This document shows, piece after piece, positions 6,881 through 15,843 of a stretch of 39,632 nucleotides of DNA. The notes under the pieces were generated by a model, which was not told the DNA's origin, ran no database searches, and was given only the letters and a program-made list of their open reading frames with translations. How positions within the stretch are numbered: the stretch's first letter is position 1; each line of letters opens with the position of its first letter. The position numbers and the translations under genes are program-made. The DNA comes from Candidatus Helarchaeota archaeon (GTDB lineage: Archaea; Asgardarchaeota; Lokiarchaeia; Helarchaeales; RDOG01). The DNA is taken from the NCBI GenBank assembly GCA_029838215.1, contig JALGVI010000022.1, positions 1-39,632 on the forward strand, given 5' to 3'.

Positions 6881-8089
6881 GTGAACCCAATTCCGGTCTT
6901 TGGATTGTATGATCTTTTTGTAGGAATCGCCTTTTTTTCTTTCACGCCGATTTATCTTTACATTGCAAAAAAGCATTGGGAGGATAATCGATATGCCGCA
7001 TATTCGGCGATAATAACTACCATTGGAACCATTCTTGTTGGCATTCATTTCATCATCACGGCATTACCCATTCTCATTAGTGCGATTTTCGCCACGACCG
7101 TTGAGCAAATTAACGGTGTTTTATATGTTGCCATTCAAATGCCGCTTCCTTATCCCATCTCATCGTTCGTGTTTTATTTTTGTTCTTTTGTCGTGCTATA
7201 CATTTTAGGTTTTTACTTGATAGAAAGCAAGAGAAAAGAATTCGTGGATGCGAAAGAACAAAAAACGGAAGTCCATCCATTAGACAAGGAAGTTTCGCGC
7301 AAGCTTTTTCATATTTGCATCATCGCGGTTATTGTTTGTTATCTCATAATCGGCGAGTTAATAGCAGGTGGAATATTTGATGTCGTTTATCGCATTTTTC
7401 AGTATTATTTTGGACCCAATGCGGCTTATTTCTTGATGCCAATCAATTCCACGACACTTGCCAATTTTCCTCAGCTTTCAGGGCAAGCAATCACGGTATT
7501 CGTGTTCAGCATTTTAATAATTTTGCTGGTCTGGTTTGATTTTCTCCGAATTTTTGATTATCGTTTTTACCCCATGAAAGAGTTGGAATTCGTTTACAGG
7601 AATAAGGAAAAAAACGTGTTGGGACCGCACGTTCACCTTCTCACGGGATGCCTGTTTGCCGCCCTTTATTTTCCGGGCCCCATTGCCATTTCGGCGATTG
7701 CAATGACGGGTTTTGGAGACGCAATGGCAACGATAGTAGGAGTGAGCGTGGGAACTAAAAAAATAAAGCCGCTGGGACGAAAGTCAAGCAAGACTCGCGA
7801 AGGATGCATCGGGGGATTCGTAGGATCTTTTGTTTTTGGTTTTATCTCTTACTATTTCGTGGCTTCGAAGTGGTTCTTGGGCGTTCCGATCCCTTTTCTA
7901 CCATTTCAGATTCTGTCAAGTGCAATCATCATCAATCTCGTGGGCGCAGGCGTATTCTTACTCTTTGATTATTTGGATCCTCCTGTTAGCGATAACATTT
8001 TCAATCCAATTCTCATTTCCATCGTTCAATTCGTCGTGACCATTTTAATTTTTCCACAATTAATAGTCTACCCGCAGATGATCACGTGA
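6881..8089 (+). CDS. CTP-dependent dolichol/polyprenol kinase-like membrane protein (SEC59/DGK1 family)
   Basis: 402 residues, start GTG 6881 with the site CAGGTG upstream and a TATA-like TATTTTAAAC at about 6839. About ten hydrophobic segments are present. The C-terminal half carries the family's signature: EVSRKLFH at about residue 137-144, GFGDAMA at about 277-283 and a glycine-rich GxKK...GRKSSKTREGCIGG stretch at about 290-307, in the order seen in yeast SEC59, DGK1 and VTE5 type kinases. These use CTP to phosphorylate a prenyl alcohol or diacylglycerol. The N-terminal 130 residues are an extra membrane region. The nearby GT-C glycosyltransferases, which use polyprenyl-phosphate sugars, favour a dolichol-type substrate. 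The exact lipid is inferred. Confidence 0.8.
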   Translation: MNPIPVFGLYDLFVGIAFFSFTPIYLYIAKKHWEDNRYAAYSAIITTIGTILVGIHFIITALPILISAIFATTVEQINGVLYVAIQMPLPYPISSFVFYFCSFVVLYILGFYLIESKRKEFVDAKEQKTEVHPLDKEVSRKLFHICIIAVIVCYLIIGELIAGGIFDVVYRIFQYYFGPNAAYFLMPINSTTLANFPQLSGQAITVFVFSILIILLVWFDFLRIFDYRFYPMKELEFVYRNKEKNVLGPHVHLLTGCLFAALYFPGPIAISAIAMTGFGDAMATIVGVSVGTKKIKPLGRKSSKTREGCIGGFVGSFVFGFISYYFVASKWFLGVPIPFLPFQILSSAIIINLVGAGVFLLFDYLDPPVSDNIFNPILISIVQFVVTILIFPQLIVYPQMIT

Positions 8090-8099
8090 GGTGCTTAGA

Positions 8100-8339
8100 A
8101 TGCTTGACCTGTTAACAACACCCAATCCAATCCAAAATCTTCACATTCTCTTTGACACGTTTCTCGCAATAAGCGTCGTCACCACGTTCGTGATAATGAT
8201 CGTGCTTTTCTACATTTCCTTGTTTAAGCCGGACCTGAAAAAGAAATGCTACGTTGGTTTGGCAATTGCCTGTGCATTTTTCATCATGCTTTTAGTTTCG
8301 AATTATGTCTGGCCATTATTTTTCGGATTTCCCATCTAA
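8100..8339 (+). CDS. Small two-helix membrane protein
   Basis: 79 residues from ATG 8100, preceded by GTGAGGTG at 8086-8093; this site overlaps the stop of the kinase-like gene, so the two are translationally linked. Two hydrophobic helices are seen (about 22-44 and 52-72) with a short basic loop, KPDLKKKC, between them. No family is recognised. It may be a subunit or chaperone of the preceding membrane kinase. Confidence 0.6.
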   Translation: MLDLLTTPNPIQNLHILFDTFLAISVVTTFVIMIVLFYISLFKPDLKKKCYVGLAIACAFFIMLLVSNYVWPLFFGFPI

Positions 8340-8369
8340 GCACGTGATCTAATTCGAATTAAAAATCGA

Positions 8370-9734
8370 CTAAACATACAATCTCAGGAAAAAGTAACCA
8401 ATCCATGCCAGTATCAAAACACCGACCGTGGAAGGTAGGACGAGATATCGCTTGATGCGAGATTCCCGCGTGTAGATGAGCACTGCAGTCAATTGTTGCA
8501 AGAGCATGTGTAACATGTTTATGACCATAGGGATGACTAAAAATGGAAAGACAAAAAACTCATAATTTTGGGCGTAATACAAGTCATCCACGACGTATGC
8601 GTTGAAGACATAATAGATATTCACTGCAACGATGCAATTAATGTAAACGAGAAATTGATACACGTAGTTTTCCTTGAATGTATCGGACGTATCCAGCAGG
8701 TAGCTAGGGATCAAAACCCACGGAAAGTACCATATTGCAATATATGGTTGGAAAATGAAGAAAATAAAAAGAACGGGAATGAGCATTCGTTTTATTGCAT
8801 CGATGGGTTCGAAATCTTTACGCACTTGCCAGACGCTATAGCCGATTATGAGGGAAAATGCCACGACATTTGCAGCCATTTTTATCATTGATTTTGTCAG
8901 GGATGTATAAGGTATTAAGGGTAATAGAAAGAAATAGGGCAAGTTCAAGGGATGTCCTTCAGGCATCATGAGCGGAGAAAGAAAGAAATACACCAAGTTA
9001 ATAAAGATCCATGTCACGGATTCATTAAAGATGATGAATTTAAGAATCGAGAAGGGTAGATAAACAGCAAGGAAGATCCCGACCGTTCCCAAGACCATCA
9101 GAACGAAACTCTTGATTTTTTTATTCTTTAAATAATAAAGTCCGAGAGGGATGATCAAGATCACGGGAAAGATTTTTACCATGACACCCAATCCGATGGA
9201 CAACCCAACGATTAAAGGATTATCCCGCAGGAAGAAGTCGAAGGCAAGCATGAGGAAGAGAATCATCAAGATGTCATTGTTTATCGCATCAATGACGAAT
9301 AAAATGAGAACGGGACTCACGATAAACCAAATCAATCGCCAATTCTTACTCTTGATTTTCATCTGTTTCATGATATCCCAGGCGACAATCATGCACGCAA
9401 AGAAAATCAAAGATTGGAATATCCTGGCAATGGTTGGATTCATTCCAAAGATACCAAACAAGAGAAAATAGAATTCCGCAAGAAGTGGATACCACGGCGT
9501 GTAATGAATGAATGGAATGTGTCCACTTAATAAATGCGCGGCATCAATGGCATAAAAATGGCGAAAATCCAAACAACCGCGTGCGGGCAGGAAGAACCAG
9601 ATGACATTTATTATCACCAGAAGGATGCCCGTAGCCAACAAGAATCTTGGAAAAGATAATTCAATTATCGTGGTCTTGAGGCGTTCATAATTTTCCGTTA
9701 AAAGAGCAAGTTTGGAGGAATCGTTCGTGGTCAT
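8370..9734 (-). CDS. GT-C glycosyltransferase, GT87/DUF2029-like (copy 1)
   Basis: 454 residues with about ten to eleven hydrophobic helices. After the first helix comes a conserved acidic loop, CLDFRHFYAIDA, typical of the catalytic first loop of GT-C enzymes. Then come HYTPWYPLLAEFYF and NPTIARIFQ, and the cytosolic NNDILMILFLMLAFDFFLR followed by MVKIFPVIL, features of the DUF2029/GT87 mannosyltransferase group. Such enzymes move a sugar from a polyprenyl phosphate carrier to a glycan or lipid on the outer side of the membrane. It is the last of three tandem paralogs, 39 nt downstream of copy 2. The actual sugar and acceptor cannot be read from the sequence. Confidence 0.8.
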   Translation of the reverse strand: MTTNDSSKLALLTENYERLKTTIIELSFPRFLLATGILLVIINVIWFFLPARGCLDFRHFYAIDAAHLLSGHIPFIHYTPWYPLLAEFYFLLFGIFGMNPTIARIFQSLIFFACMIVAWDIMKQMKIKSKNWRLIWFIVSPVLILFVIDAINNDILMILFLMLAFDFFLRDNPLIVGLSIGLGVMVKIFPVILIIPLGLYYLKNKKIKSFVLMVLGTVGIFLAVYLPFSILKFIIFNESVTWIFINLVYFFLSPLMMPEGHPLNLPYFFLLPLIPYTSLTKSMIKMAANVVAFSLIIGYSVWQVRKDFEPIDAIKRMLIPVLFIFFIFQPYIAIWYFPWVLIPSYLLDTSDTFKENYVYQFLVYINCIVAVNIYYVFNAYVVDDLYYAQNYEFFVFPFLVIPMVINMLHMLLQQLTAVLIYTRESRIKRYLVLPSTVGVLILAWIGYFFLRLYV

Positions 9735-9773
9735 TCTATTCTCTCGTTATCATTTATTCTTTTTATTTCTTAT

Positions 9774-11135
9774 TCAAGCATAATAAAATAGGAAGAAATA
9801 GACGAGTCCCAAATAAGACAACACGGTCAGGAAGACCGCAATGGGAAGGACAATGTAACGACGTTTTGGCGATTCATCCAGCATTATCAACAAGGCGGTG
9901 ACCTGCTTGAGCGTGACGCCGAGGAAATTTATGAACATCGGGATTACCAATGAAGGCGTGATAGGAAATTCATAAAAATTGGCGAAAAGCAAATCTCCAA
10001 TCACGTAAGTATTAAAGTCATAATGAATTTTTTGAGTGACGGTGTTACTAAATAAAATATATGGTTGATAAATGTAATTTTCACGGAACGGATTTGGAGT
10101 ATTGCGAAGGTACCTAGGTGCCAGTATCCACGGCGTGTACCAGCCGGGCATGTAAGGTTGAAACATGAAAAAAATGAAGAGACCCGGAATTATGACGTCT
10201 TGCACGGTTTCAATGGGATCACGTTTTTTTCGTAACTGCCAAGAACAATAAATTACCAACAGGGAAACGGCAAGGGCATTTGCAATTAACTTCAAGAAAG
10301 ATTTTGAAATTGGAGTATAAGGTATGAGCGGCAAGAAGAAAAAATAAGGCAAACTAAGAGGATGACCTTCTGGCATCATGAGCGGAGCCAGAAAGAAAAA
10401 AATATAGTTTCCTATCAAGGCGTAAAAAGGTTGGTTTAACATGACAACTCGAATCACGGAAAATGGTAAATAACAAAGAAAATAGATTCCAATGGTCGAG
10501 ATAAAGAGAAGAATGATATCCTTAAACTGTTTATTGCGAATGTAATATAATGAAAGAGGCACGAAAAGAATGATCGGGAAGATTTTTACCATGATTCCGA
10601 GCCCGATAAATAACCCGGCAAGAGCAGGATTTTTTCGCAGGAAGCAATCCAATGCTAAAAGGAGGAACAAGATCATCAAGACATCAAAATTGAGGGTAAA
10701 TAAGACGTACAACAGGAGAATTGGGCTTCCAACGAACCATATTAAATGCCAGTTAATCTTTTTGATGTTCAATAGCGTCATCAAATCATACATCACGAGA
10801 AAACAAGCAAATAAAACAACGGTTTGGACGATTCGCGCAAGGATGACGTTCATGTCAAGGAGTGCAAATAATACGAAATAAAGATCTGCCAAAAGAGGAT
10901 ACCATGGAATATAGTGAACATACGGAACTAATGGGCTTAAAAAAAGCACCGCATCAGGAGAATAAAAATAAAGAAAGTCATAACCAGCCCGAATGCGGAA
11001 GATGATGCTAAAAATGTTAAAAACTACAAGAAAAACAATTACAACGAGCAAGTATCTCTTAAATGACAAGTTGATGAATTTCTCTTTCCATTCGTGCAAT
11101 AGTGCCATCGTGTTTTCGGTAAGAGATGTCATCAT
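9774..11135 (-). CDS. GT-C glycosyltransferase, GT87/DUF2029-like (copy 2)
   Basis: 453 residues, polytopic. It shares with its neighbours the acidic loop (AGYDFLYFYSPDA), YIPWYPLLADLYF, ARIVQ, FDVLMILFLLLALDCFLRK, GIMVKIFPII and a C-terminal WYTPWILAPRYLR. The start at 11135 has two ATG codons in a row. The middle gene of the tandem. It is close in length and organisation to copies 1 and 3, so the three arose by duplication, but the loops differ enough that acceptor preferences may differ. Confidence 0.8.
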   Translation of the reverse strand: MMTSLTENTMALLHEWKEKFINLSFKRYLLVVIVFLVVFNIFSIIFRIRAGYDFLYFYSPDAVLFLSPLVPYVHYIPWYPLLADLYFVLFALLDMNVILARIVQTVVLFACFLVMYDLMTLLNIKKINWHLIWFVGSPILLLYVLFTLNFDVLMILFLLLALDCFLRKNPALAGLFIGLGIMVKIFPIILFVPLSLYYIRNKQFKDIILLFISTIGIYFLCYLPFSVIRVVMLNQPFYALIGNYIFFFLAPLMMPEGHPLSLPYFFFLPLIPYTPISKSFLKLIANALAVSLLVIYCSWQLRKKRDPIETVQDVIIPGLFIFFMFQPYMPGWYTPWILAPRYLRNTPNPFRENYIYQPYILFSNTVTQKIHYDFNTYVIGDLLFANFYEFPITPSLVIPMFINFLGVTLKQVTALLIMLDESPKRRYIVLPIAVFLTVLSYLGLVYFFLFYYA

Positions 11136-11185
11136 GCCGATCCAATAATCATTTTTTCTTTAAAACTTTGTTTAGGTAATAAGAA

Positions 11186-12532
11186 TTAATAAAAAAGCAA
11201 GGCGAAAAGCCCGACAATAGCAATTATAGACAATATTATCGTGCAGGGGATGAGTATAACGCGTTTCTTATGGGACTCATTTAATACAAGAGTCATAACG
11301 GAGAGTTGTTTTAGTGCAAGACCCACGATTACAATAAAAATGGGGAATAATAGGATCGGCGTGATGGCAAAACGCCCGCCTACAAAATAGGTCGGGTCTT
11401 TTTCAATATTAAACTTGAAAAGAAAATTGATATTCAGGGAAACGAGCAGGTTGAACAACACGGGGGGTTGGTAGATGTAATTCTCGAATAGAGGGTCTTC
11501 AACTCGACGAAGGTATCGAGGAACCAAAACCCAAGGCACGTACCATGGTGTTATATATGGTTGAAAGAGAAAAAACAGGAAAATACTCGGTATCATCACG
11601 GACTGAAGGGCATCTCGTGGCTCAAGCCTTTTCTTAAATCCATAAATACAATAGGAAATTAGCAAAGAAAACGCCACGACATTCGCAATGTTTTTCAGGA
11701 TAGAACGCGGAACGATGGCAAAAAATAGGCAATACGGCAAGTTCAGAGGGTGCATTTCAAAAAAGAGAAGAGGTGCAAGGAAGAATTCAATGAAATTAAG
11801 GAAAAATGAAAGAAGAGAATCTTGGAAAATGATGAAATGAAGAATTGAAAAAGGAAGATAAATCAGAAAACATGTAAGAAGACACGAGATAAGGCAGGCG
11901 AGTAGTCTTTTCCAAGACTTTGCACGCACGTAAAAAAGCAATACCACGATTAAGAACGTGATGGGAAATATTTTTACCAGCATTCCAATGGCGATAAAAA
12001 CACCAGTTAGCATACCCTGCTCCCGCAAGAAGCAATCCATTGCAAGGAGCAAGAACAAGAGCATTAGGATGTCGAAATTGATGTTAAATAAGGAAAAATA
12101 GATGAGAATGGGACTACCCATGAACCAGAGTAGGTGCCAGTTCGGGTTTTTAAAATTCAACAGGGAGGAAATATCCCTGAACACGAGCATGCAAGAAATA
12201 AGCAGCATTGATTGGAAAATTCGTGCAATGATAGGATTCATTCCAAAAAGCCCGAAGAGAGCAAAATAATACTCTGCCACGATGGGATAGACTGGAGTGA
12301 AATGAACATAGGGAATCTTGCCCGAAAGAATTTGAATTGCTTCAATAGTATAAAAATGACAAAAATCATATCCTGCAGGAACCTGCAATAAGGCAAAAAG
12401 AACGTTAACGACCGTGAGAATGCCGACATTTATTAGCATTATTCTAGGTAATGACAAGGACGAAATGAAATTCTTGAAATTATCAAATCTAGATTCATTC
12501 GCCATCATAATCGGGTCCATTTTTTCGTTCAT
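11186..12532 (-). CDS. GT-C glycosyltransferase, GT87/DUF2029-like (copy 3)
   Basis: 448 residues, polytopic, first gene of the leftward trio, with AGGAACC just upstream of ATG 12532. Catalytic-loop equivalent AGYDFCHFYTIEA, then HFTPVYPIVAEYYF, NPIIARIFQ, FDILMLLFLLLAMDCFLRE, MLVKIFPI and WYVPWVLVPRYLR. Here the PWYP of the other copies is PVYP. The 113-nt gap to the divergent SDR gene should contain both promoters. Same family reasoning as for the other copies; donor presumably a polyprenyl-phosphate sugar. Confidence 0.8.
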   Translation of the reverse strand: MNEKMDPIMMANESRFDNFKNFISSLSLPRIMLINVGILTVVNVLFALLQVPAGYDFCHFYTIEAIQILSGKIPYVHFTPVYPIVAEYYFALFGLFGMNPIIARIFQSMLLISCMLVFRDISSLLNFKNPNWHLLWFMGSPILIYFSLFNINFDILMLLFLLLAMDCFLREQGMLTGVFIAIGMLVKIFPITFLIVVLLFYVRAKSWKRLLACLISCLLTCFLIYLPFSILHFIIFQDSLLSFFLNFIEFFLAPLLFFEMHPLNLPYCLFFAIVPRSILKNIANVVAFSLLISYCIYGFKKRLEPRDALQSVMIPSIFLFFLFQPYITPWYVPWVLVPRYLRRVEDPLFENYIYQPPVLFNLLVSLNINFLFKFNIEKDPTYFVGGRFAITPILLFPIFIVIVGLALKQLSVMTLVLNESHKKRVILIPCTIILSIIAIVGLFALLFY

Positions 12533-12645
12533 TGGTTCCTGTTTGTTAATCAGATCATTTTAATCATTTTTAACGATAAATTTAAAACTATTCTTATCAT
12601 AAAATGAAAAATATATTAGAAGTCTTGAAATGGAGTGTCAATAAC

Positions 12646-13440
12646 ATGGATTTAAACCTTGCAGATAAAGTAGTCCTCGTTACGGGTGGCTCGAAGGGAA
12701 TAGGAAGAGCCATTGCCTTAAAATTTGCCGCTGAAGGATGTAAAAAATTAATTATCTGTGCGCGCACAGAAAAGACCTTGATGGAGACAAGAAACGAAAT
12801 AAACACCAAGTTCGGCATTGATGTTCTAGCCGTGGTAACGGATCTCACCAAAACGAAAGACATTGACCATTTAGCAGAAATCATTCAGGATCGTTTCGGA
12901 GGCATCGACATTCTAATAAATAATACAGGCGGTCCTCCCCCGGGAGAATTCAAGGATTTTTCTCTCAAAGACTGGCAAGATGCCGTCTCGCTAAACTTAT
13001 TCAGCGTGATTTATTGTTGCCAGAAATTCCTGCCTCGCATGAAAGAGAAAGGCTGGGGGCGAATCATCAACATGACGTCAGTTTCCGTGAAGCAACCGTC
13101 AAATAACATCATCCTGTCAAATGTCGTGAGGTCGGGAGTCGTAGGACTGACAAAGAGCATGTCAAATGAGCTTGCTCGGCATAACATCTTGATAAACGCG
13201 GTTGCGCCCGGCTACACCGAAACGGATCGAGTAAAACAGATCGTGGAGAGAAATTCCCGGCGAGACAAGATATCTGTTGAAGAAGTTAGAAGGAGAATTA
13301 TAGAGCAAATACCAATAAAAAGGATAGGAACACCTGAGGAAATTGCTAATGTCGTCGTGTTTTTGGCATCAGATCAGGCGAGTTATGTTACGGGAGTGAA
13401 CATTCAGGTGGATGGAGGTTTCGTCAAGGGGATTTCATGA
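12646..13440 (+). CDS. Short-chain dehydrogenase/reductase, BKR-like subgroup lacking the catalytic Tyr-Lys
   Basis: 264 residues from ATG 12646 (GGAGTG 8 nt upstream); an upstream ATG at 12604 would add 14 residues. The Rossmann motif TGGSKGIG is at 13-20 and NNTGG at 92-96. The usual active site is Ser then YxxxK; here S145 is kept (NMTSVSVKQP) but the YxxxK position reads S158-N-V-V-R162. A subgroup of 3-oxoacyl-ACP-reductase-like SDRs is known to carry this SNxxR variant, so it is family-typical and not damage. It may still bind NAD(P) but the chemistry is unclear. It converges with the nitrilase gene, and the two stop codons share one TCATGA. Confidence 0.85.
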   Translation: MDLNLADKVVLVTGGSKGIGRAIALKFAAEGCKKLIICARTEKTLMETRNEINTKFGIDVLAVVTDLTKTKDIDHLAEIIQDRFGGIDILINNTGGPPPGEFKDFSLKDWQDAVSLNLFSVIYCCQKFLPRMKEKGWGRIINMTSVSVKQPSNNIILSNVVRSGVVGLTKSMSNELARHNILINAVAPGYTETDRVKQIVERNSRRDKISVEEVRRRIIEQIPIKRIGTPEEIANVVVFLASDQASYVTGVNIQVDGGFVKGIS

Positions 13441-14274
13441 AGAATTCAAGTCATTCTTAAAGTAAAATTCTGGTCGACGATCCATTAGCACGTTATTAAA
13501 TGCATTTATTTTTTTATTGCGTGAGAGAGAAGTGTCAATTGTGGCATGAAGGATCTCTTCTTGATCTTCGCTTGCCCTGCACAGGACCTTTCCTGTCGGG
13601 TCCGTGATCTGGCTCATTCCGATGAAGGTCAGATCGCCTTCAACACCTATTCTATTTGCAAGCAAGATTGCAACGCGGCTCCATTTTGAGTGGCAGATGT
13701 TACCGATATACGCACCTTCTCTGATGACGGCGTTCATCGGATGCGCGATGATGTCGGCACCCATCATGGCAAGCGTGCGGGGAAATTCGGGAAAAAACCA
13801 ATCAAAACACACCATCGTTCCCACCTTGACGTCACCCATGTCAAACAGTCGTGGGGGCTTGCTTCCTGCAAGAAAATAAAGTTTTTCCCGCGAGTAAAGG
13901 TGAATTTTACGATACGTTTGGATGTAACCTTCAGGTCCGAAGACCACGGCAGAGTTGTAGAGACCCTCATCAGTTTTTTCGTCAATTCCCGAAACAATGT
14001 AGACGGAATGATCTCTTGCAAGATCGTCTAATAGACGGCAACTCTTTGAATTGGGTATTTGTTCGGCATTTCGCACGGCATCTTTTTCTTTCTCGAAATT
14101 GTAACCGGAGAATGCCAGCTCGGGCAAAACGATTAATTGAGGTTCTTTTGATAGCGCCTCGAGTATTTTTTCTTGGACCCTTTCTCTATTCTCCTCGAGT
14201 GCATTGAGGAGCGGTTCGAATTGGATGACGGCTACGGGAACTTTTTGTCTTTCAGGCATTATCCTTCTTCCCAT
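13435..14274 (-). CDS. Carbon-nitrogen hydrolase, nitrilase superfamily (amidase-like)
   Basis: 279 residues. The Glu-Lys-Cys triad is visible: E52 in LPELAFSGY, K123 in YRKIHL and C156 in MVCFDWFFPE. The fold order and length match the single-domain amidase/N-carbamoyl hydrolase branch. The substrate is an amide or nitrile of unknown identity. The first ATG is at 14274; an ATG five codons on, MPERQ, is also possible but has an overly close site. 21 nt separate it from the M20 gene upstream on the same strand, so both likely sit in one operon for breakdown or salvage of amide compounds. Confidence 0.85.
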   Translation of the reverse strand: MGRRIMPERQKVPVAVIQFEPLLNALEENRERVQEKILEALSKEPQLIVLPELAFSGYNFEKEKDAVRNAEQIPNSKSCRLLDDLARDHSVYIVSGIDEKTDEGLYNSAVVFGPEGYIQTYRKIHLYSREKLYFLAGSKPPRLFDMGDVKVGTMVCFDWFFPEFPRTLAMMGADIIAHPMNAVIREGAYIGNICHSKWSRVAILLANRIGVEGDLTFIGMSQITDPTGKVLCRASEDQEEILHATIDTSLSRNKKINAFNNVLMDRRPEFYFKNDLNSS

Positions 14275-14295
14275 GAATCGTTTTTAGTCAATAAA

Positions 14296-15663
14296 TTAAT
14301 ATTTTTTGGCGAGATTATAGAAGAACTTGGTGGCAAACATTAAATTGTCCACGGATATTCGTTCATTATAACCGTGAGGCATTTCACCCATTTCCCTGAT
14401 GGTCATTCCTTCATCAATTTTCATGGGAACAAAGCCAAAGGCATTCATTCCCTTGTTACGGAAGTGAAGAAGATCGGTCGAACCGGGACTTAAAATCGGA
14501 ACTAATTTGGCACCGGGTTCAACCTCTTGGATTGTTTCCTTAATTTGGTTGTAAAATGGAACACTTGTCGGCGTGTAGCCGCCGGGTTGGTCGATAATCG
14601 GTTCCCATTCGACCGCTTCATATAGTTTTTTCCCGAGCACCTCACGCAGAATTCTATTCAGGTCATTTCGATCGTATCCGGGCAGGAATCGCACGTCGAT
14701 TGCACCTTCACACTCGCCAGGAATTGCATTTACCTTTTCCCCTGCCTTGAGCATTGTTGGCGTGATTTTATTTTGCACCAGCGGAAAGATCAATTGCCCG
14801 ATATCCTCTCCAAATATTTTTCCTGCGAGCCAGACAGCACCCTTCATCGTCAACTTTGTTGTTAGAAGCTTCCTTGCGATCGAAGGCAGGCTGATATTAG
14901 CGGCGGTCTCTCGAAAAATGTCTTGAATGATGATTGGTGGCTTGTATTTACTTAACTTGTCAAGGACTTCTTTCATTTTGATTATTGCCATTTCTTTTGG
15001 CTTGCCAGGTATCGAGCCGTGTCCTGCAGGACCAAAAGTGCGGAATTTCGTCCAAAAAATGCCTTTTTCGGCAATTTGGATTAGAAAATTTGGGTTCTTA
15101 CCACCTATCGGAAGAACGCTACCCCCGCCTTCGGAAATCACGTTATCAGCCTTAATTTTTTCAAAGTGTTCCGGCTGATTTAAAAGCCATCCGGGACCAA
15201 AATGTCCGCCTGCTTCTTCATCGGCTGTGGCAGCGTAAATGATGTCCCCTTTCGGTCGATATCCCTCGCGATGAATTCTCAAGAATGCCATTAATTCAGC
15301 GACAACAGAACCTTTCATGTCAAGAGCCCCCCGCCCCCAGATAAAACCATCCCGTAATTCACCTGAGAAGGGAGGCACGTCCCATTTATCTAAATCACCT
15401 GCAGGAACGACATCGAGGTGCCCGATCAGAAGCAAGGATGGCCCATTTCCAGATCCCTTAATGCGAGTAATGACGTTGCCGCGTCCGGGAGCACTTTCTA
15501 TTAATTCCGTATCGAAACCTTCAGATTGGAGCTTGTCTTGAATGTACTCCGCCGCTTTCGTTTCATTTCCGGGCGGGTTCGTGGTGTCAATTCGTATTAA
15601 ATCTTGGAGTGTTTGAATTGCCTCCTTCTTGAACGAAGGATCATCGAAATACTCGTCTGACAT
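14296..15663 (-). CDS. M20-family metallopeptidase/deacylase (ArgE/DapE/ACY1-like)
   Basis: 455 residues. Metal-binding motifs are seen: GHLDVVP (H82, D84), RGALDMKG (D115), ADEEAGG (E149 catalytic base, E150) and a C-terminal region with a further His. The dimerisation domain sits at about 205-330. The family removes acyl groups from amino acids or cleaves dipeptides using two zinc ions in the cytoplasm. Length and the DTTNPPGNE N-terminus fit the ACY1/ArgE/DapE group; the exact substrate is not resolved. It lies just upstream of the nitrilase on the same strand. Confidence 0.88.
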   Translation of the reverse strand: MSDEYFDDPSFKKEAIQTLQDLIRIDTTNPPGNETKAAEYIQDKLQSEGFDTELIESAPGRGNVITRIKGSGNGPSLLLIGHLDVVPAGDLDKWDVPPFSGELRDGFIWGRGALDMKGSVVAELMAFLRIHREGYRPKGDIIYAATADEEAGGHFGPGWLLNQPEHFEKIKADNVISEGGGSVLPIGGKNPNFLIQIAEKGIFWTKFRTFGPAGHGSIPGKPKEMAIIKMKEVLDKLSKYKPPIIIQDIFRETAANISLPSIARKLLTTKLTMKGAVWLAGKIFGEDIGQLIFPLVQNKITPTMLKAGEKVNAIPGECEGAIDVRFLPGYDRNDLNRILREVLGKKLYEAVEWEPIIDQPGGYTPTSVPFYNQIKETIQEVEPGAKLVPILSPGSTDLLHFRNKGMNAFGFVPMKIDEGMTIREMGEMPHGYNERISVDNLMFATKFFYNLAKKY

Positions 15664-15843
15664 GATAAATTTACCTTCAAATCTCGAAATTTAATCATTA
15701 GAAAATTGAATATCTTGCCAAGTTTCTTCTCAATTCGATATTACAATGAGCATATAGATGATGCCTCAACTTCACTTTTAATCTTGTCACGATGCAAAAC
15801 AGACTTGAAAGGAAATAAACAAAAATACGAAACGACCGAAATT

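Noticed and set aside
8568..10881. Plus-strand frames of about 100 codons opposite the GT-C genes
   Set aside because: They lie fully antisense to well-supported membrane proteins, and their products are low-complexity and basic without a ribosome-binding site.
12646..13440. SDR as a broken gene because Tyr and Lys are missing
   Set aside because: The whole frame is intact and the SNxxR variant is typical of a known SDR subgroup.
15664..15843. Short plus-strand frame in the M20/PIN gap
   Set aside because: No ribosome-binding site, it runs into the PIN-like gene on the other strand and the product has no protein-like pattern.
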